From Lunularia cruciata (Eukaryota; Streptophyta; Marchantiopsida; Lunulariales; Lunulariaceae), in the NCBI GenBank assembly GCA_948567375.1, contig OX419759.1:25645493-25709492 (forward strand): 64,000 nucleotides of DNA, read 5' to 3'. Positions 10,252 to 20,565 of the stretch are shown here, piece by piece. A program made the translations under genes and the position numbers. The stretch's first letter is position 1; every line of letters starts with the position of its first letter. A model generated the notes under the pieces. That model did not search any database. It saw only the letters and a program-made list of their open reading frames with translations, and was not told where the DNA came from.

Positions 10252-10930
10252 TGTAACACCCATTTGTGCATGTGTGTGGTATTGTGATATTTAGCTTAGT
10301 ATTACAAGTACTTAAGAGATATTATTTATATAGAGATAAAGGATGGTTCTATATTAGTCATGGTTAGCTAAAGTTAGTCATAGCTAAGATAGATGGGACC
10401 TTACTTTAGAGGAAGTAGAAAAGATGAGCACCACTATTTTGGATTTTAGTGTGTTGACTTGGTATTATTCCTAGGTGTTTGGCTTTGGGGAAAGAGTTGA
10501 GAACTCTTGGGCCCGCAAGCCTTTTTGTTTTGGATTCTTCTTTAGTCCAAGGATAGCCCATGTGAAGGAATCCTTGCTTTAGTGGTTGGGTCAAGATAAG
10601 GGGAATATGCCCATGTGAATGGATATTCCTTTCTACTTTTTGACTTTACTTGACTTTTAGTCTAGTAACTTGAGTTACTACGGTAAATAGTAACTTTGGT
10701 ACGTAACTATTTCACAAGTATATAAACAAGGGGTGAGGAGGTACTCATCATCCTTTCATTTGCAACTATCTCTCTCTCATTGAGTTCTCTAGTGAGCAAT
10801 GTCTTGAGTCTTGGAGTGTTAGCCTTGGAGGAGTATGATGGAGTTGGGGTTCCTTGCCTTCTTAGTCCATGGTGCGCTACCATAATAGCCATCAGAGGTT
10901 CATCCTGAGTGAGAGACAGGCCGGCTCACA
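10252..10930 (+). repeat. A1 5' LTR
   Basis: Begins TGTAACACCC and ends GGCTCACA. Boundaries are set by comparison with the 3' LTR (17370-18049), the AATC target duplication and the primer site 4 bp downstream. Contains a TATA box at 10719. Short ORFs on the opposite strand of this LTR recur in every copy only because the LTR is repeated; I do not call them genes. Confidence 0.95.
10719..10726 (+). promoter_or_regulatory. TATA box of family-A LTR
   Basis: TATATAAA in the LTR, followed by a purine-rich GGGGTGAGGAGG. It is conserved in the other A LTRs (for example 29940-29947 in A3). Transcription would be expected to start about 25-35 bp downstream, making U3 about 500 bp and leaving about 180 bp for R plus U5. 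Confidence 0.65.
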
Positions 10931-10934
10931 TTTT

Positions 10935-10951
10935 TGGTTCCGTTGCCGGGA
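10935..10951 (+). promoter_or_regulatory. A1 primer-binding site
   Basis: TGGTTCCGTTGCCGGGA, 4 bp after the LTR. From memory of plant tRNAs it is complementary over 17 nt to the 3' end of tRNA-Glu (ends CAACGGAACCA); it also resembles the tRNA-Asp site of Athila/Tat elements with a few mismatches. It is identical in A2 and A3, but A0 has three G-to-A changes. Confidence 0.7.
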
Positions 10952-10971
10952 CCTCTCTAGAAGGCAAGATA

Positions 10972-11142
10972 ATGTTCCGCGTCCAATTCTACATTAGGCA
11001 GAAGGAGGCTATGAGAGCTCACTTAGAGAGAACATTAGGAGAGGAGAGGGCTGAACTTATGTTAGAGAACCAAGATCCATTTGTATACCCTGTAGTTGAT
11101 TATGATGTCTTTGAGGTGATTTTGTACATCTTGTACACATGA
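10972..11142 (+). CDS. A1 ORF-a, 56-aa small protein before gag
   Basis: The ATG at 10972 is the first start after the primer site; the stop is at 11140-11142. The product has a charged N-terminal half (IRQKEAMRAHLERTLGEE) and a C-terminal half rich in aromatic and hydrophobic residues (DPFVYPVVDYD, VILYILYT). The same 56-codon ORF is open in A0, A2 and A3. Its last 43 residues align without gaps to ORF-c (12267-12431): I count 20 identities, including TLG, PF-V-P and DY plus the terminal YILY. The two are therefore ancient duplicates. No known family recognised. Ogre/Tat elements have an extra ORF in this position, but I see no evidence that it is the same protein. Confidence 0.6.
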   Translation: MFRVQFYIRQKEAMRAHLERTLGEERAELMLENQDPFVYPVVDYDVFEVILYILYT

Positions 11143-11790
11143 GAGGAATTGGAGAGATTGTGTGAGGTGGATTGCAGATTTTGGGGATTAAGGTGATTTT
11201 GGGCAAAATCTCAAGTTTGAGATCTGGACTTGAGATTTCTACACATGATAGCTTGGGTTATCTTTCAGTTAGCACACTTGAAATTATTGAGAGAGCTTCT
11301 ATGCGCACTGGGCTAGAATTTTTGAAAGTTGATAGGGTAAAGTGCTCCCGCAACTGCATGCTCTCTGGAAAATTGTACAGAGTCTGCCATTTCTTCAATT
11401 TTTAGTGAATTGTCCTGAAAATTTTCAAGAAAATACAGTGCATTATATCCTACCTGCTGCCACAAAAATTACAGAGAGATCGTTTTTGCGCAGGGCGTTA
11501 TGAGTTTTTGAAGTGAGGGGGGTGGTTTTCAGACCAAATCTGAAATATGGGTGCTGAATAGAAAGGTGTCTAGGCCAAATGGCTGGATGAAAAGATCTGA
11601 AATTTTGCAGGGAGGGACGCCCTGGAGTTGTGATCAAGTGTGGAAAATTTAAGAGGACTGTGACATATTGGTTGGGAGATTTGAGTGACATTGTGAGGAA
11701 GGGTCAATTCTGCAGAGTGGAGATCTCATGCATGAGAAGTTTGAGATCAACAAAAAGCATGTTTGAGTGTTTAGATTCATCTTTGGGAAC
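11143..11790 (+). other. A1 leader between ORF-a and ORF-b
   Basis: About 650 bp, well conserved in A2 (21470-22116) and A3 (30364-31011). It contains two open stretches without a good ATG (11172-11405 and 11630-11818), also present in A3. They may be leader sequence, exons of a spliced product or chance. It includes CTCAAGTTTGAGATCTGGACTTGAG (11212-11236), two nearly complementary arms able to form a hairpin. Confidence 0.5.
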
Positions 11791-12264
11791 ATGGAGGGTC
11801 ATCAAGAGTGGAAATTGAGATTATGCAAGGTTCCCCAAGGGTTTGAGGTGATTGTAGGGGTGGATTTGAGGAAAAGAGAGTTTACAATAGAATTTGAAGA
11901 GAGTGTTGAGAGGATCCAAAAACCTACACCACTTGGAGGAAAGAGTGAGTCTAAGTGCTTTCTATGTGGAGAGAAGGGACATAAGGCAAGTTCATGTCCA
12001 TTAACCTTTGAGAGCAAGAGATTGAGGGAAAGGAGAGGCTTACTTGACTTGGGTTTGCATGTTGGACCTTCTTCACCAAGATTGGGAGGGAGAAGATCTA
12101 AGACCAAGGAGTTGTGTGAGGTTTGTGGAGTTGAAGGACTTCCAAAAGGACATGAGTGTAGTGGAGTAAAAGCACTTTTGGAAACTTTGGTGAAGGATCT
12201 TGGAGAGAGTCTTAGTACAGCTACAGAAATACTACCACCTTCATCAGCTAGTTCTCAAGATTAG
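11791..12264 (+). CDS. A1 ORF-b, 157-aa zinc-knuckle protein upstream of gag
   Basis: The ATG at 11791 starts a frame that ends at TAG 12262-12264. Around residues 57-71 is a standard CCHC knuckle (CFLCGEKGHKASSCP). About 40 residues later is a second Cys/His cluster, CEVCGVEGLPKGHEC. The C-terminus is serine-rich. This makes a second likely nucleic-acid-binding protein in the element, separate from the Gag knuckle at 13342. ORF-c starts 2 bp after its stop. Only A1 has it intact: A3 has TAG at 31231-31233 and A2 has a frameshift and TGA. It could be an ancestral gag exon or an accessory protein. Confidence 0.65.
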   Translation: MEGHQEWKLRLCKVPQGFEVIVGVDLRKREFTIEFEESVERIQKPTPLGGKSESKCFLCGEKGHKASSCPLTFESKRLRERRGLLDLGLHVGPSSPRLGGRRSKTKELCEVCGVEGLPKGHECSGVKALLETLVKDLGESLSTATEILPPSSASSQD

Positions 12265-12266
12265 TG

Positions 12267-12431
12267 ATGGAGATAATCTTTCAACTTATGGATAAACTAT
12301 CCATGAGAGTTAGATTAATATGCACTCTAGGATTTGATGTTGCTATAGAAATCTTGGAGCAACCTGAACCTTTTGTGTTCCCTAGAGTGGATTATTCTCA
12401 GATGGTGTTAGTCATGTATATACTCTATTAG
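12267..12431 (+). CDS. A1 ORF-c, 54-aa paralogue of ORF-a
   Basis: The ATG at 12267 lies 2 bp after the ORF-b stop; the stop is at 12429-12431, 67 bp before gag. The sequence includes MRVRLICTLGFD, then EPFVFPRVDYS and a terminal MYILY. It aligns over its whole C-terminal part with ORF-a. Identical in A3 (31488-31652); in A2 a TGA interrupts it. The tight coupling to ORF-b suggests reinitiation, if it is translated. Function unknown. Confidence 0.55.
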   Translation: MEIIFQLMDKLSMRVRLICTLGFDVAIEILEQPEPFVFPRVDYSQMVLVMYILY

Positions 12432-12498
12432 TAATAGAGTGAGAGAAAAGAAAAGAGAAAAAAAAATTAAGAGAAAAGAAAGATAGTGAGGGGTTAAG

Positions 12499-15400
12499 AT
12501 GGGGAAACTTCCGGTTTTCTTTGGCAAGGATGGAGAAGATGTGGAGGCCTTTGTGAGAGACTTCAAGAGAGCTTGCAGAGGAAACAATGAGAGGAGGAAG
12601 AATGAGTGGGCCTCATTATTACCAGATTTCTTTGAGGATGCAGCACTTACATGGTATGAGTCAGAATACCAAAAGAGAGAGAGGAGAGAGGGGGAAGAGG
12701 AGTCTTGGGAGACTTTGACTTCAGCACTCATTGAGAACTTTCTTCCTGAGGAGAGTTATGAGAGATTGATGAGTGAGGTTACATTTCTCAAGCAAGGAGA
12801 TGGAGAGAAAGTGAGGGTCTATGTGGAAAGAGTGGAAAAGTTGGAGTCCAGATTTCGCATAGTGTTGAGGAAGGGTGGGGATGATGTGGAGACTACAATG
12901 ATTGGCATAGGGGCCATGCTCACCAAGAATTTTGTGGGAGGATTGAGACCACAAATTAGAAGCAAGGTGAGATATGAGAAACCTTCTTCCAAGGTTGAAG
13001 CTATCAAGATCGCAATTCGTATGGAGGAGAGTTTGGAAGGGGATGAGAGTGATTTGGTGGTGAAGGAGGTTGTGCATCCTCCTCAAGGCTACAAGTATGG
13101 TGGAACTTCTGATACTTTGGTGACAAGGGTTGCACCACAAGTAGTAGTTGCTCCAATTCTTGCACCTCCACCAAAAGATCCACTCCAAACCATCACAGAA
13201 CAACTTGCGGATCTCAAGATCAATGTGGTGCAACTATGGGAGAAGAGAGAGGTGGATCAGAATGTAGGGAGAGGGCCTAGGAGTTATGGAAACTATCCAT
13301 ATAGAGGAGGCCAACCAGCCAACAATTTCAATGATAGAAATTGTTTTGGTTGTGGAGGAAGAGGCCATATCCAAAGGAATTGCCCAAATTCCACTTACCA
13401 TGGAGGAAGGGGTTATGAGGGAGCCAATAGAGGGAAAGAGGGAGGTAGTGAAACCCAAGTGGCTCCTAATCCCAACAAAGGTAAGGGGATAGCATCCATA
13501 GATGTGGTTGAGAGCAAGTATGAGAAGGGAGAGTGCTCAAACTCCAAGGGTCCTAATTTGGAGCTTTTGGCACAAGAGAAGAAGAGAGCTCGTTTTGCAG
13601 AGGATGTTCACTCTTCTCAAGGATTTACTTCAAGCAAGGATACTCCTATGTCTACTAGGAGCACTCGCACCTCAGCACCATCAACAACAAAGACTCCAAG
13701 GAAGAAGTTGGGGATGGAGGACTTCTTGATCTCAAAGCAACAATGGAACTACAATGTGTTGGAGGATGTTGGTAGTCACAAGGCTAACATCACAGTGGGC
13801 CAATTAATTGCTTTGAACCCTACCTTGAGAAAGGAGCTTAGAGGTGGTTTGAGTTCTACAAGGAGCAAGAAGAAGAAGAAGGCAAAAGTTCCAGTATCAA
13901 TGGGGGTGGTGGATGCCAAGCCAGCACCATGGGAGGCTTGTGAATATGCCTCCAAGATTGATGTGAGAGTGAATGGTCACAACATCAAGGATGCATTGGT
14001 TGATGGAGGATCAGCAGTGAATGCCATGTCAGAAAGGTTGATGAAGAAGTTGGGTATGATACCCTCAAGACCTTCAACATTTGTGGTGAGCATGGCAAAC
14101 AAGCAACAAGTTCGACCAATAGGAGTGATGGATAAGGTGGTAGTTTCAGTTATGGGAGTCCAAAATCTCATGACTTTCCAAGTCTTGAAGGATTCAAGCT
14201 ATGACTTACTTCTTGGGAGGCCATGGTTGAGAGCAGCACGCACAACTGATCGATGGCACAAAGGGTACTTAAGGATTGGGCCATCAAACCATAGAGTCAC
14301 TGTTCCTGTGACTAACACCACCAACACTTCACATTCAGATACCCCATCTTCTGATTATTGGGAATCAGATTCTGAAGGAGGAGCTTCAGGTGTGGACACA
14401 AGCATGGAAGAGGAGACTTCCACGGAGGAGGATGAATCTGAATCTGATTCAGATGTGTATCCTTTATGTGCTATGGATTTTGCACCTAAGCCAGAGGTTT
14501 TGAAGGACCCAGATAAATCACCATTGACACTTGAGGAGGTAGAGAGAAGGTTATCTACCCTCAAGTATGGCCCAAATGTTACCAAGGAGGAGAAGGTGAG
14601 ATTTGAGGAGATTTTCCGCAAGTTCATCCATGTGTTTGCTTTTAGTTACAAGGATTTGAAGGAAGTCACCTTGGAGGAGCACAAGATAGAGGTGGAGTCA
14701 CATGCAAGACCAATCCGCCAAAAGCAACGTCGCATTAGCCCACCAATATCTTTGGTTGTGAAGGAGGAGATTGATAAGCTGAAGGAGGCTGGATTTATCT
14801 TTGAGGTGGAGAATTCAGAATGGGTGTCTCCAATTGTCATTGTGAAGAAAAAGAATGGCAAGCTTCGGGTATGTGTGGATTACAAGAAGCTCAATGCTGT
14901 TACAAAGAAGGACTACTACCCATTGCCATTGATGAGATCTTGGAGGAGGTTGCAGGTCATGAGAGGTACAGTTTTGGAGATGGTTATAGTGGATATAACC
15001 AAATCAAGATTGCACCAGAGCATCAACAACTCACCACATTCACCACACCTTGGGGAACTTACGCTTTCAAGGTCATGCCTTTTGGGCTTTGCAATGCTCC
15101 AGCCACATTCCAACGGTTCATGAACAAGGTATTTGAACCTTTCATTGGGAAATTTGTGAGAGATTTCATTGATGACTTTTGTGTCTATGGGAGCAAGGAG
15201 GAGCACTTTGAGCACCTAATCAAAGTCTTGCAACGCTTGGATGAGGCAAATGCATCACTCAACCCAGAGTAGTGCATTTTTGGATGTGAAGAAGGTCTAC
15301 TTTTGGGGCACATCATCTCCAAGGATGGAATAGCAGTTGATCCTGAGAAGGTGAGGAAAATCTCAGACCTTCCATTCCCTTCAAGCTTGACAAAGTTACG

Positions 15401-17321
15401 CCAATTCTTGGGAATGGTTGGGTACTATAGGAGGTTCATCTTCTCATTTTCCAACAAGGCTTATGCATTGACCATCTACATGAAGAAGGGTGTAGATTAC
15501 ATGGTGATTTTGGAAGACAAGGAGGCTCTCAAAGCTTTTGAGGAGCTCAAGCAATCCCTTGTTGTAGCTCCAATTCTTGCTAAACCTGATTGGAGTAAGC
15601 CTTTCATCCTCTACACTGATGCTTCTAATGTAGCTATAGGATGCACTCTTAGTCAATTAGACCAAGATGGGCATGATCATCCAATAGCTTATGCTAGTAG
15701 GCAGATGGTTTCAGCAGAGAAGAACTACTCTGTCACAGAGAGAGAAGGGTTGGCAGTGATCTTTGGTCTCAAGAAGTTTAGACACTACTTGATTGGAGGG
15801 AAAGCCACAATTGTCACGGATCACAAGGCTTTGAAGTACATCTTCAACAAGCCTAATGTTGAAGGGAGACTAGCAAGGTGGATGATACTCTTGTCTGAGT
15901 ATGACTACACAATTGAGGATAGGCCAGGAAAGAAACATGCAAATGCTGATTTGTTATCTAGAGCCTATGATCATGATGGAGATGAGCCAGTAGATGATTC
16001 CTTCCCGGATGAGGAGCTCATGACAATCTCAGTCACTCAAGAGATTCCAATGGAGTACAAGGAGATTGTGGATTTTGTGACAAGAGGTAACTATCCAGAA
16101 GGGATGCATGCTAGGGAGAGGAAGGCCCTTGCAGCAAGATCTAGACCTTACACAATGGTGGAGGATATTCTTTTTCACCAAGGAGCAGATGGTCTACTTC
16201 GAAGAGCAGTGGGTAAGGAAGAGTCTATCCTACTCATAAAGGAGTTTCATGAAGGTTTAGTATGTGGAGGACACTTTGCAGGAAAGGTGACTGCTTTCAA
16301 GATTCTAGATGCAGGTTACCATTGGAGAGGGATTTTCAAGGATTGTCTTGATTATTGCAAAACTTGTCATGTTTGTCAAGCTTTTGCTAGAAAGTCTACA
16401 TCCACTCCACCACTTAGATCAATTCCATTGCTAGGACCTTTTGAGAAGTGGGGAATTGATTTTGTGGGACCTCTCAATAGAACCCCAAGGAACAATCGGT
16501 ACATTGTGGTAGTTACTGATTACCTTACCAAGTGGGTTGAGGCTAGACCATTGAGGGACAAGAATGAAGATGAAGTGGGTAGATTTCTTTATGAACGCAT
16601 TATCACTAGGTTTGGATGCCCTTTGGAGTTGGTTTCTGATAGAGGAGGAGAGTTTACAAGAAGCATTACTACAGCCATGCTACGACATTTCTCTATCACA
16701 CATAGAGTAACTACATCCTATAAGCCAAATTCCAATGGCTTGGCAGAGAGAACCAATCAAACCTTGTGCATGATGTTGGCCAAAGATGCAGAAATGGAGG
16801 GGGCTAAACATCATTGGGACAAGAGGATTCATGCAGTTTTGTGGGAGTATAGGACAACCATGAAGACTTCCACTGGATATTCTCCATTCCAATTGGTGTA
16901 TGGTATTGAGTCTACCTTACCTATTCACTTTGATCTTCCTACCTTCCAAAGCATTCATAGGAGATTGAAGAAAGCACAAGGAAGTGATGCAGAGAAGTCA
17001 AGGAAGGATCAACTCATGGAGTTGGAAGAGGCAAGAGCAGTTGCTATGGTTCGAGTGGAGCAAGCCCAAAGGAAACAAAAGGAGAGCTATGACAAGAGGC
17101 AAGGCAAGAAGAAGGTGGAGCCTTTCAAAGAAGGTGATTGGGTAATGTTGTTTGATTCCATTCGATTCAAGAGAGTGCAAAAGAAGTTTTTGCCTAAGTA
17201 CTTTGGACCTTTCATAGTAGAGAAGGTGTGGGGAAATTACACTTATGATCTCAAGGAGTTGGGAGGAAGACACTTTGATAGGATTAACCATGATAAGTTG
17301 AAGATGTACCATAGAAGGTAG
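12499..17321 (+). pseudogene. gag-pol: A1 gag-pol polyprotein (Gag-PR-RT-RH-IN), two lesions
   Basis: The ATG at 12499 opens an 811-codon frame up to the first lesion. Order: capsid-like Gag (residues about 1-260), CCHC knuckle CFGCGGRGHIQRNC at residue 282, protease active site DGGS at residue 502 (DGG, not the usual DSG), then RT. Relative to A3, 4 bp are missing at about 14930, shifting the frame; a TAG lies at 15270-15272. Past these the frame is open to 17321: FIDD at 15165-15176, RNase H (YTDAS, about 15612), integrase zinc finger HHCC (about 16250-16380), DDE residues at 16458, 16638 and about 16746, and a GPF module near the end. The Gag knuckle is in frame with pol, unlike in A2 and A3. 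Confidence 0.95.
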
Positions 17322-17360
17322 AGAGACCTTCACTTTGAGGACAAAGTGAAAACTTAGTCC

Positions 17361-17369
17361 GGGGGTAAA
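17361..17369 (+). promoter_or_regulatory. A1 polypurine tract
   Basis: GGGGGTAAA directly before the TGTAAC start of the 3' LTR, the expected plus-strand primer position. It is preceded by AGTCC and identical in A3 (36587-36595). Confidence 0.7.
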
Positions 17370-18049
17370 TGTAACACCCATTTGTGCATGTGTGTGGTAT
17401 TGTGATATTTAGCTTAGTATTACAAGTACTTAAGAGATATTATTTATATAGAGATAAAGGATGGTTCTATATTAGTCATGGTTAGCTAAAGTTAGTCATA
17501 GCTAAGATAGATGGGACCTTACTTTAGAGGAAGTAGAAAAGATGAGCACCACTATTTTGGATTTTAGTGTGTTGACTTGGTATTATTCCTAGGTGTTTGG
17601 CTTTGGGGAAAAGAGTTGAGAACTCTTGGGCCCGCAAGCCTTTTTGTTTTGGATTCTTCTTTAGTCCAAGGATAGCCCATGTGAAGGAATCCTTGCTTTA
17701 GTGGTTGGGTCAAGATAAGGGGAATATGCCCATGTGAATGGATATTCCTTTCTACTTTTTGACTTTACTTGACTTTTAGTCTAGTAACTTGAGCTACTAC
17801 GGTAAATAGTAACTTTGGTACGTAACTATTTCACAAGTATATAAACAAGGGGTGAGGAGGTACTCATCATCCTTTCATTTGCAACTATCTCTCTCTCATT
17901 GAGTTCTCTAGTGAGCAATGTCTTGAGTCTTGGAGTGTTAGCCTTGGAGGAGTATGATGGAGTTGGGGTTCCTTGCCTTCTTAGTCCATGGTGCGCTACC
18001 ATAATAGCCATCAGAGGTTCATCTTGAGTGAGAGACAGGCCGGCTCACA
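17370..18049 (+). repeat. A1 3' LTR
   Basis: 680 bp, nearly identical to the 5' LTR (one extra A in an A run near 17610, plus T-to-C and C-to-T changes). Followed by the AATC target duplication at 18050-18053. Confidence 0.95.
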
Positions 18050-18053
18050 AATC

Positions 18054-18301
18054 AAACTCCTTGTTGAATGGTCACCCTTTTCTCCTCTTGCTCTAGAACT
18101 TCTTCTTCTGTGTGCAGGTTACATTCTTCTTCTATTTCCATCTTTCCTTTGTCTATCATGCCATTTGTAGTGCCGCATCTAGATGCTCGGACACTGGAGT
18201 TCCAGTGATAGTAGTTAGAGTTATTTTAGCAGTTTCTCAGAGACTAGTTTCTGACGGTTAGATTTTGTGTTCGGGGTACTGACTTCATGGGAGGGCCTAC
18301 C
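18054..18301 (+). other. Unassigned stretch after A1
   Basis: The first ~100 bp (T/C-rich, TTTTCTCCTCTTGCTC) may continue the D-LTR fragment interrupted at 10251. The rest up to 18301 has no match elsewhere in the window. No coding signal seen. Confidence 0.35.
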
Positions 18302-18602
18302 GTCACTTTGCACCGTTTGCACTGTTGAGTGTGCCGTCAACGGGACCGTTAGGGTTTCAGAGCTAGCTCAAGTCCAGTGGGTATAGTTTTGAAGTGAGCT
18401 CTAAAGAGCTCATTTCTCTGATGTTGAGCCTTCGAGTTCTTGGCTATGGTGGATAGAGGCCGGCAAGCGTCACCTAGATTCTCTATGCTTGAGTGGGTGT
18501 GGCTTGATTGTAATCAATGCCCAGTTGTTGGCAGTTTATAGAGTGATAGATCAAGTATTGATCTGAGTTGAGTTGAGTTGAGAGTGGTAAGCAATCTGAT
18601 TA
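18302..18602 (+). repeat. C2 5' terminal repeat (LTR or its first 301 bp)
   Basis: Ungapped match to 41342-41642 with scattered substitutions; contains GTTGAGTTGAGTTGAG near the end. It does not begin TG or end CA. The 3' copy ends at a rearranged junction, so the true LTR could continue to about 19960, with the 3' copy truncated. Confidence 0.7.
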
Positions 18603-19966
18603 CATTAGAAAAAGTGAAGTCAGGGTAAATCGGGTGCAGGAACTTTGAGTGTTGGTGGTATCTCCAAGCTCGGTGGATTGTTGGTAGCTCGATTCAAGTT
18701 TAGTATTTCCCTAGTGTGCAGAAGCTCAATCGATTGATGCAGATTTGGCAATTAGGTGGACAATTTGCAGAAGCGATGGCCAAATTTTGAGCAAAGAAGG
18801 AGCAAATTTTGAGTAGTGGTTGTGATTTTGAGCTCAAGAGGTGAAGGTAGGACCAATTTGTTGCGAGTTGGGCTCAGAAAGTCAAATTGAAGGTGGAGTT
18901 GTGAAGCTATTCTCATGAATTTGTGATTTGGAAAAATCCGTGTTGTCAATTTGGCTCTAGTGGAAAGTTAGCAAGGGATTTGGCGGACAACCAACTTTAG
19001 GGTTTAAATCAGATTTTGGTTGGGATTTACATCAGATTTTGGCCAATTTAGTGGACTTTCGCCAATTTTGGAGGAGGTTTGAAGTGGTAACAAGAAAGGC
19101 CTCATTTGGCTGAATTTTGGCGTTTAGGGGCTTTGAGGCATAGGGCTGTGGGCTATAAGAGGCTACAAAGGCCTAGAAGGGCCAACTTGCTGGCGTGAGG
19201 CTAGCTAGTTTAGAGTAGATCTTGGTCATTGGTTGGCAAAATCTACCTTTCCTGCTAGATTGTGCGTAACAGGGTTTGACCCCTAGATCCCTTGTTCCTA
19301 GACTGGTGCCCTAGCCAACCGATCCACCCTCATTTGTTGTCATAATGACTGTGCCATTGTTATCTATACACATGTAGCTTTGGCTAGGAGAGGCAGTTTG
19401 ATCCCATTCTTGGTGATCTTGGTAGCTTAGGACTTAGATACCAACTTCTCTTATATCAAATGCCAAATGGTGGCAAAGTCAATCCCGTGTTGTGTTATGA
19501 GATGGAGGGTTTTCATTTAGATTTCTTGTGATTGGACCCCCTCCATTCTCAACTTCCTATTTGTGCACCATGTTTGTATAAGGTGCCTTGACTTTTGAGC
19601 ATTGGTGCTCTGGTGTGCTCTCGATGGTGAGGCTGGAGTGATGACCAGTCAGACTACCTTTGTTTCTCTCCGGTGAGGCAAGAAGTGATGACCTGCAGAC
19701 TGTGAGAGTGCGTGTTATGATGGCAGGTTACAGGGTGCCTTTTCCCCTAGTGTAGTTATCTCGATTAGAGTTACATTAGTGGGTGGTGCTTAGTTGGTGT
19801 TGGCACGTGGTGGTGTTGGCTCTTGGTGGGGCACTTGCAGTTGCGACTTGCGGTTGCAATTGGTGGTTTGGGTTTGCTATTGCAGTTACTTGGTCACGAC
19901 AGAGTTCTTTGGGGATTCCAGAGGAGTTAGCCTGCAGTACGTAGTGGGTTTACTCAAAGTGGTGCT
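18603..19966 (+). other. C2 5' noncoding region
   Basis: About 1.36 kb without coding signal; the 3' two-thirds matches C1 1404-2289. It may be the rest of a long LTR or the leader. At 19967 TGGTATCAGCC is a weak candidate primer-binding site (nine bases of the initiator-Met type). Confidence 0.5.
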
Positions 19967-20565
19967 TGGTATCAGCCTCTATCTCAGGTCCCAGTGAGGG
20001 AGGAGATTGACTCTAAGTTGGAGTTTGACCCAAGAGCTGATTCAGTTGAGAGTGCACTTGGTGTGTCCGCACCGTTGTTGTGGGACATGGACAAGATTTA
20101 TGGGGCCTCCAAAGGCCTTAAGTGTTACTGTGGTATAGTGGATACCATTAAGTTGGATGACTTCATCTAGGAGTTTGATAGTTGGTGTGATTTGCAGTAG
20201 ATGCGGAATCCTACTTTGTTCACACCCTTCATGGCATGGAAGGAGTTGTTTAAGCATCTGGAGTGTCCGCCAATGGATGACTACCATGAGTTCAGGAGAG
20301 CTCATTTGGAGGAGATTGAGTTATGGAGACAATATTGGTCTCCAAACTATGTCTTTATCACTTCAGGTTCAGTGGCCAGGAGAAGATTGGTTGTACCTAC
20401 GAGTTCTAGCTCGAGTAGTGTTGGTGGAGCTAGTGGAGGTGCACTAGCTAGAGATAGTGCTACTACAAGTGGAGGTACTGTTGCAGGAGGTGGTGTGGTA
20501 CCGGGGTTTAACCCTATGGTGGAGTTCTTCTTGTGTTTGAGGCAGAACTACCAGGGAGTGCGGAC
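19967..20565 (+). pseudogene. gag: C2 gag, N-terminal part
   Basis: The frame through 20201-20565 reads MAWKELFKHLECPPMDDYHEF and continues to a Ser/Gly-rich linker, then NYQGVRT where A2 cuts in. Earlier codons (about 20000-20200) contain two TAGs. The corresponding C1 region is 2310-2870. Gag resumes at 27393 after A2. Confidence 0.7.

Larger units (their letters stand above)
10252..18049 (+). mobile_element. A1: complete family-A Ty3/gypsy retrotransposon
   Basis: 7.8 kb element with 679-680 bp LTRs, 4-bp target duplication AATC (10248-10251 and 18050-18053), a tRNA-type primer site, three small pre-gag ORFs, one gag-pol frame and a purine-rich tract. The LTR pair differs at about three positions by eye (one inserted A, two transitions), so insertion is recent. 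RT with FIDD and the GLCNAPATFQR block resembles the Ogre/Tat/Athila side of plant gypsy elements. No chromodomain and no env-like ORF: pol stops 48 bp before the 3' LTR. Gag-pol carries a 4-bp deletion and a stop. Confidence 0.95.

Noticed and set aside
10406-10892. Minus-strand ORFs of 61-62 codons inside the family-A LTR, repeated at every LTR
   Set aside because: They recur only because the LTR is repeated, lie opposite to the element's sense strand, overlap the TATA box region and have no recognisable domain.
12721-13233. 170-codon minus-strand ORF opposite A1 gag (also opposite A3)
   Set aside because: It is a shadow of the Gag coding strand; the translation has no domain, and the sense frame carries the capsid and knuckle motifs.
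17322-17369. Possible env-like gene after pol in family A, as in Athila
   Set aside because: Only 48 bp separate the pol stop from the 3' LTR.
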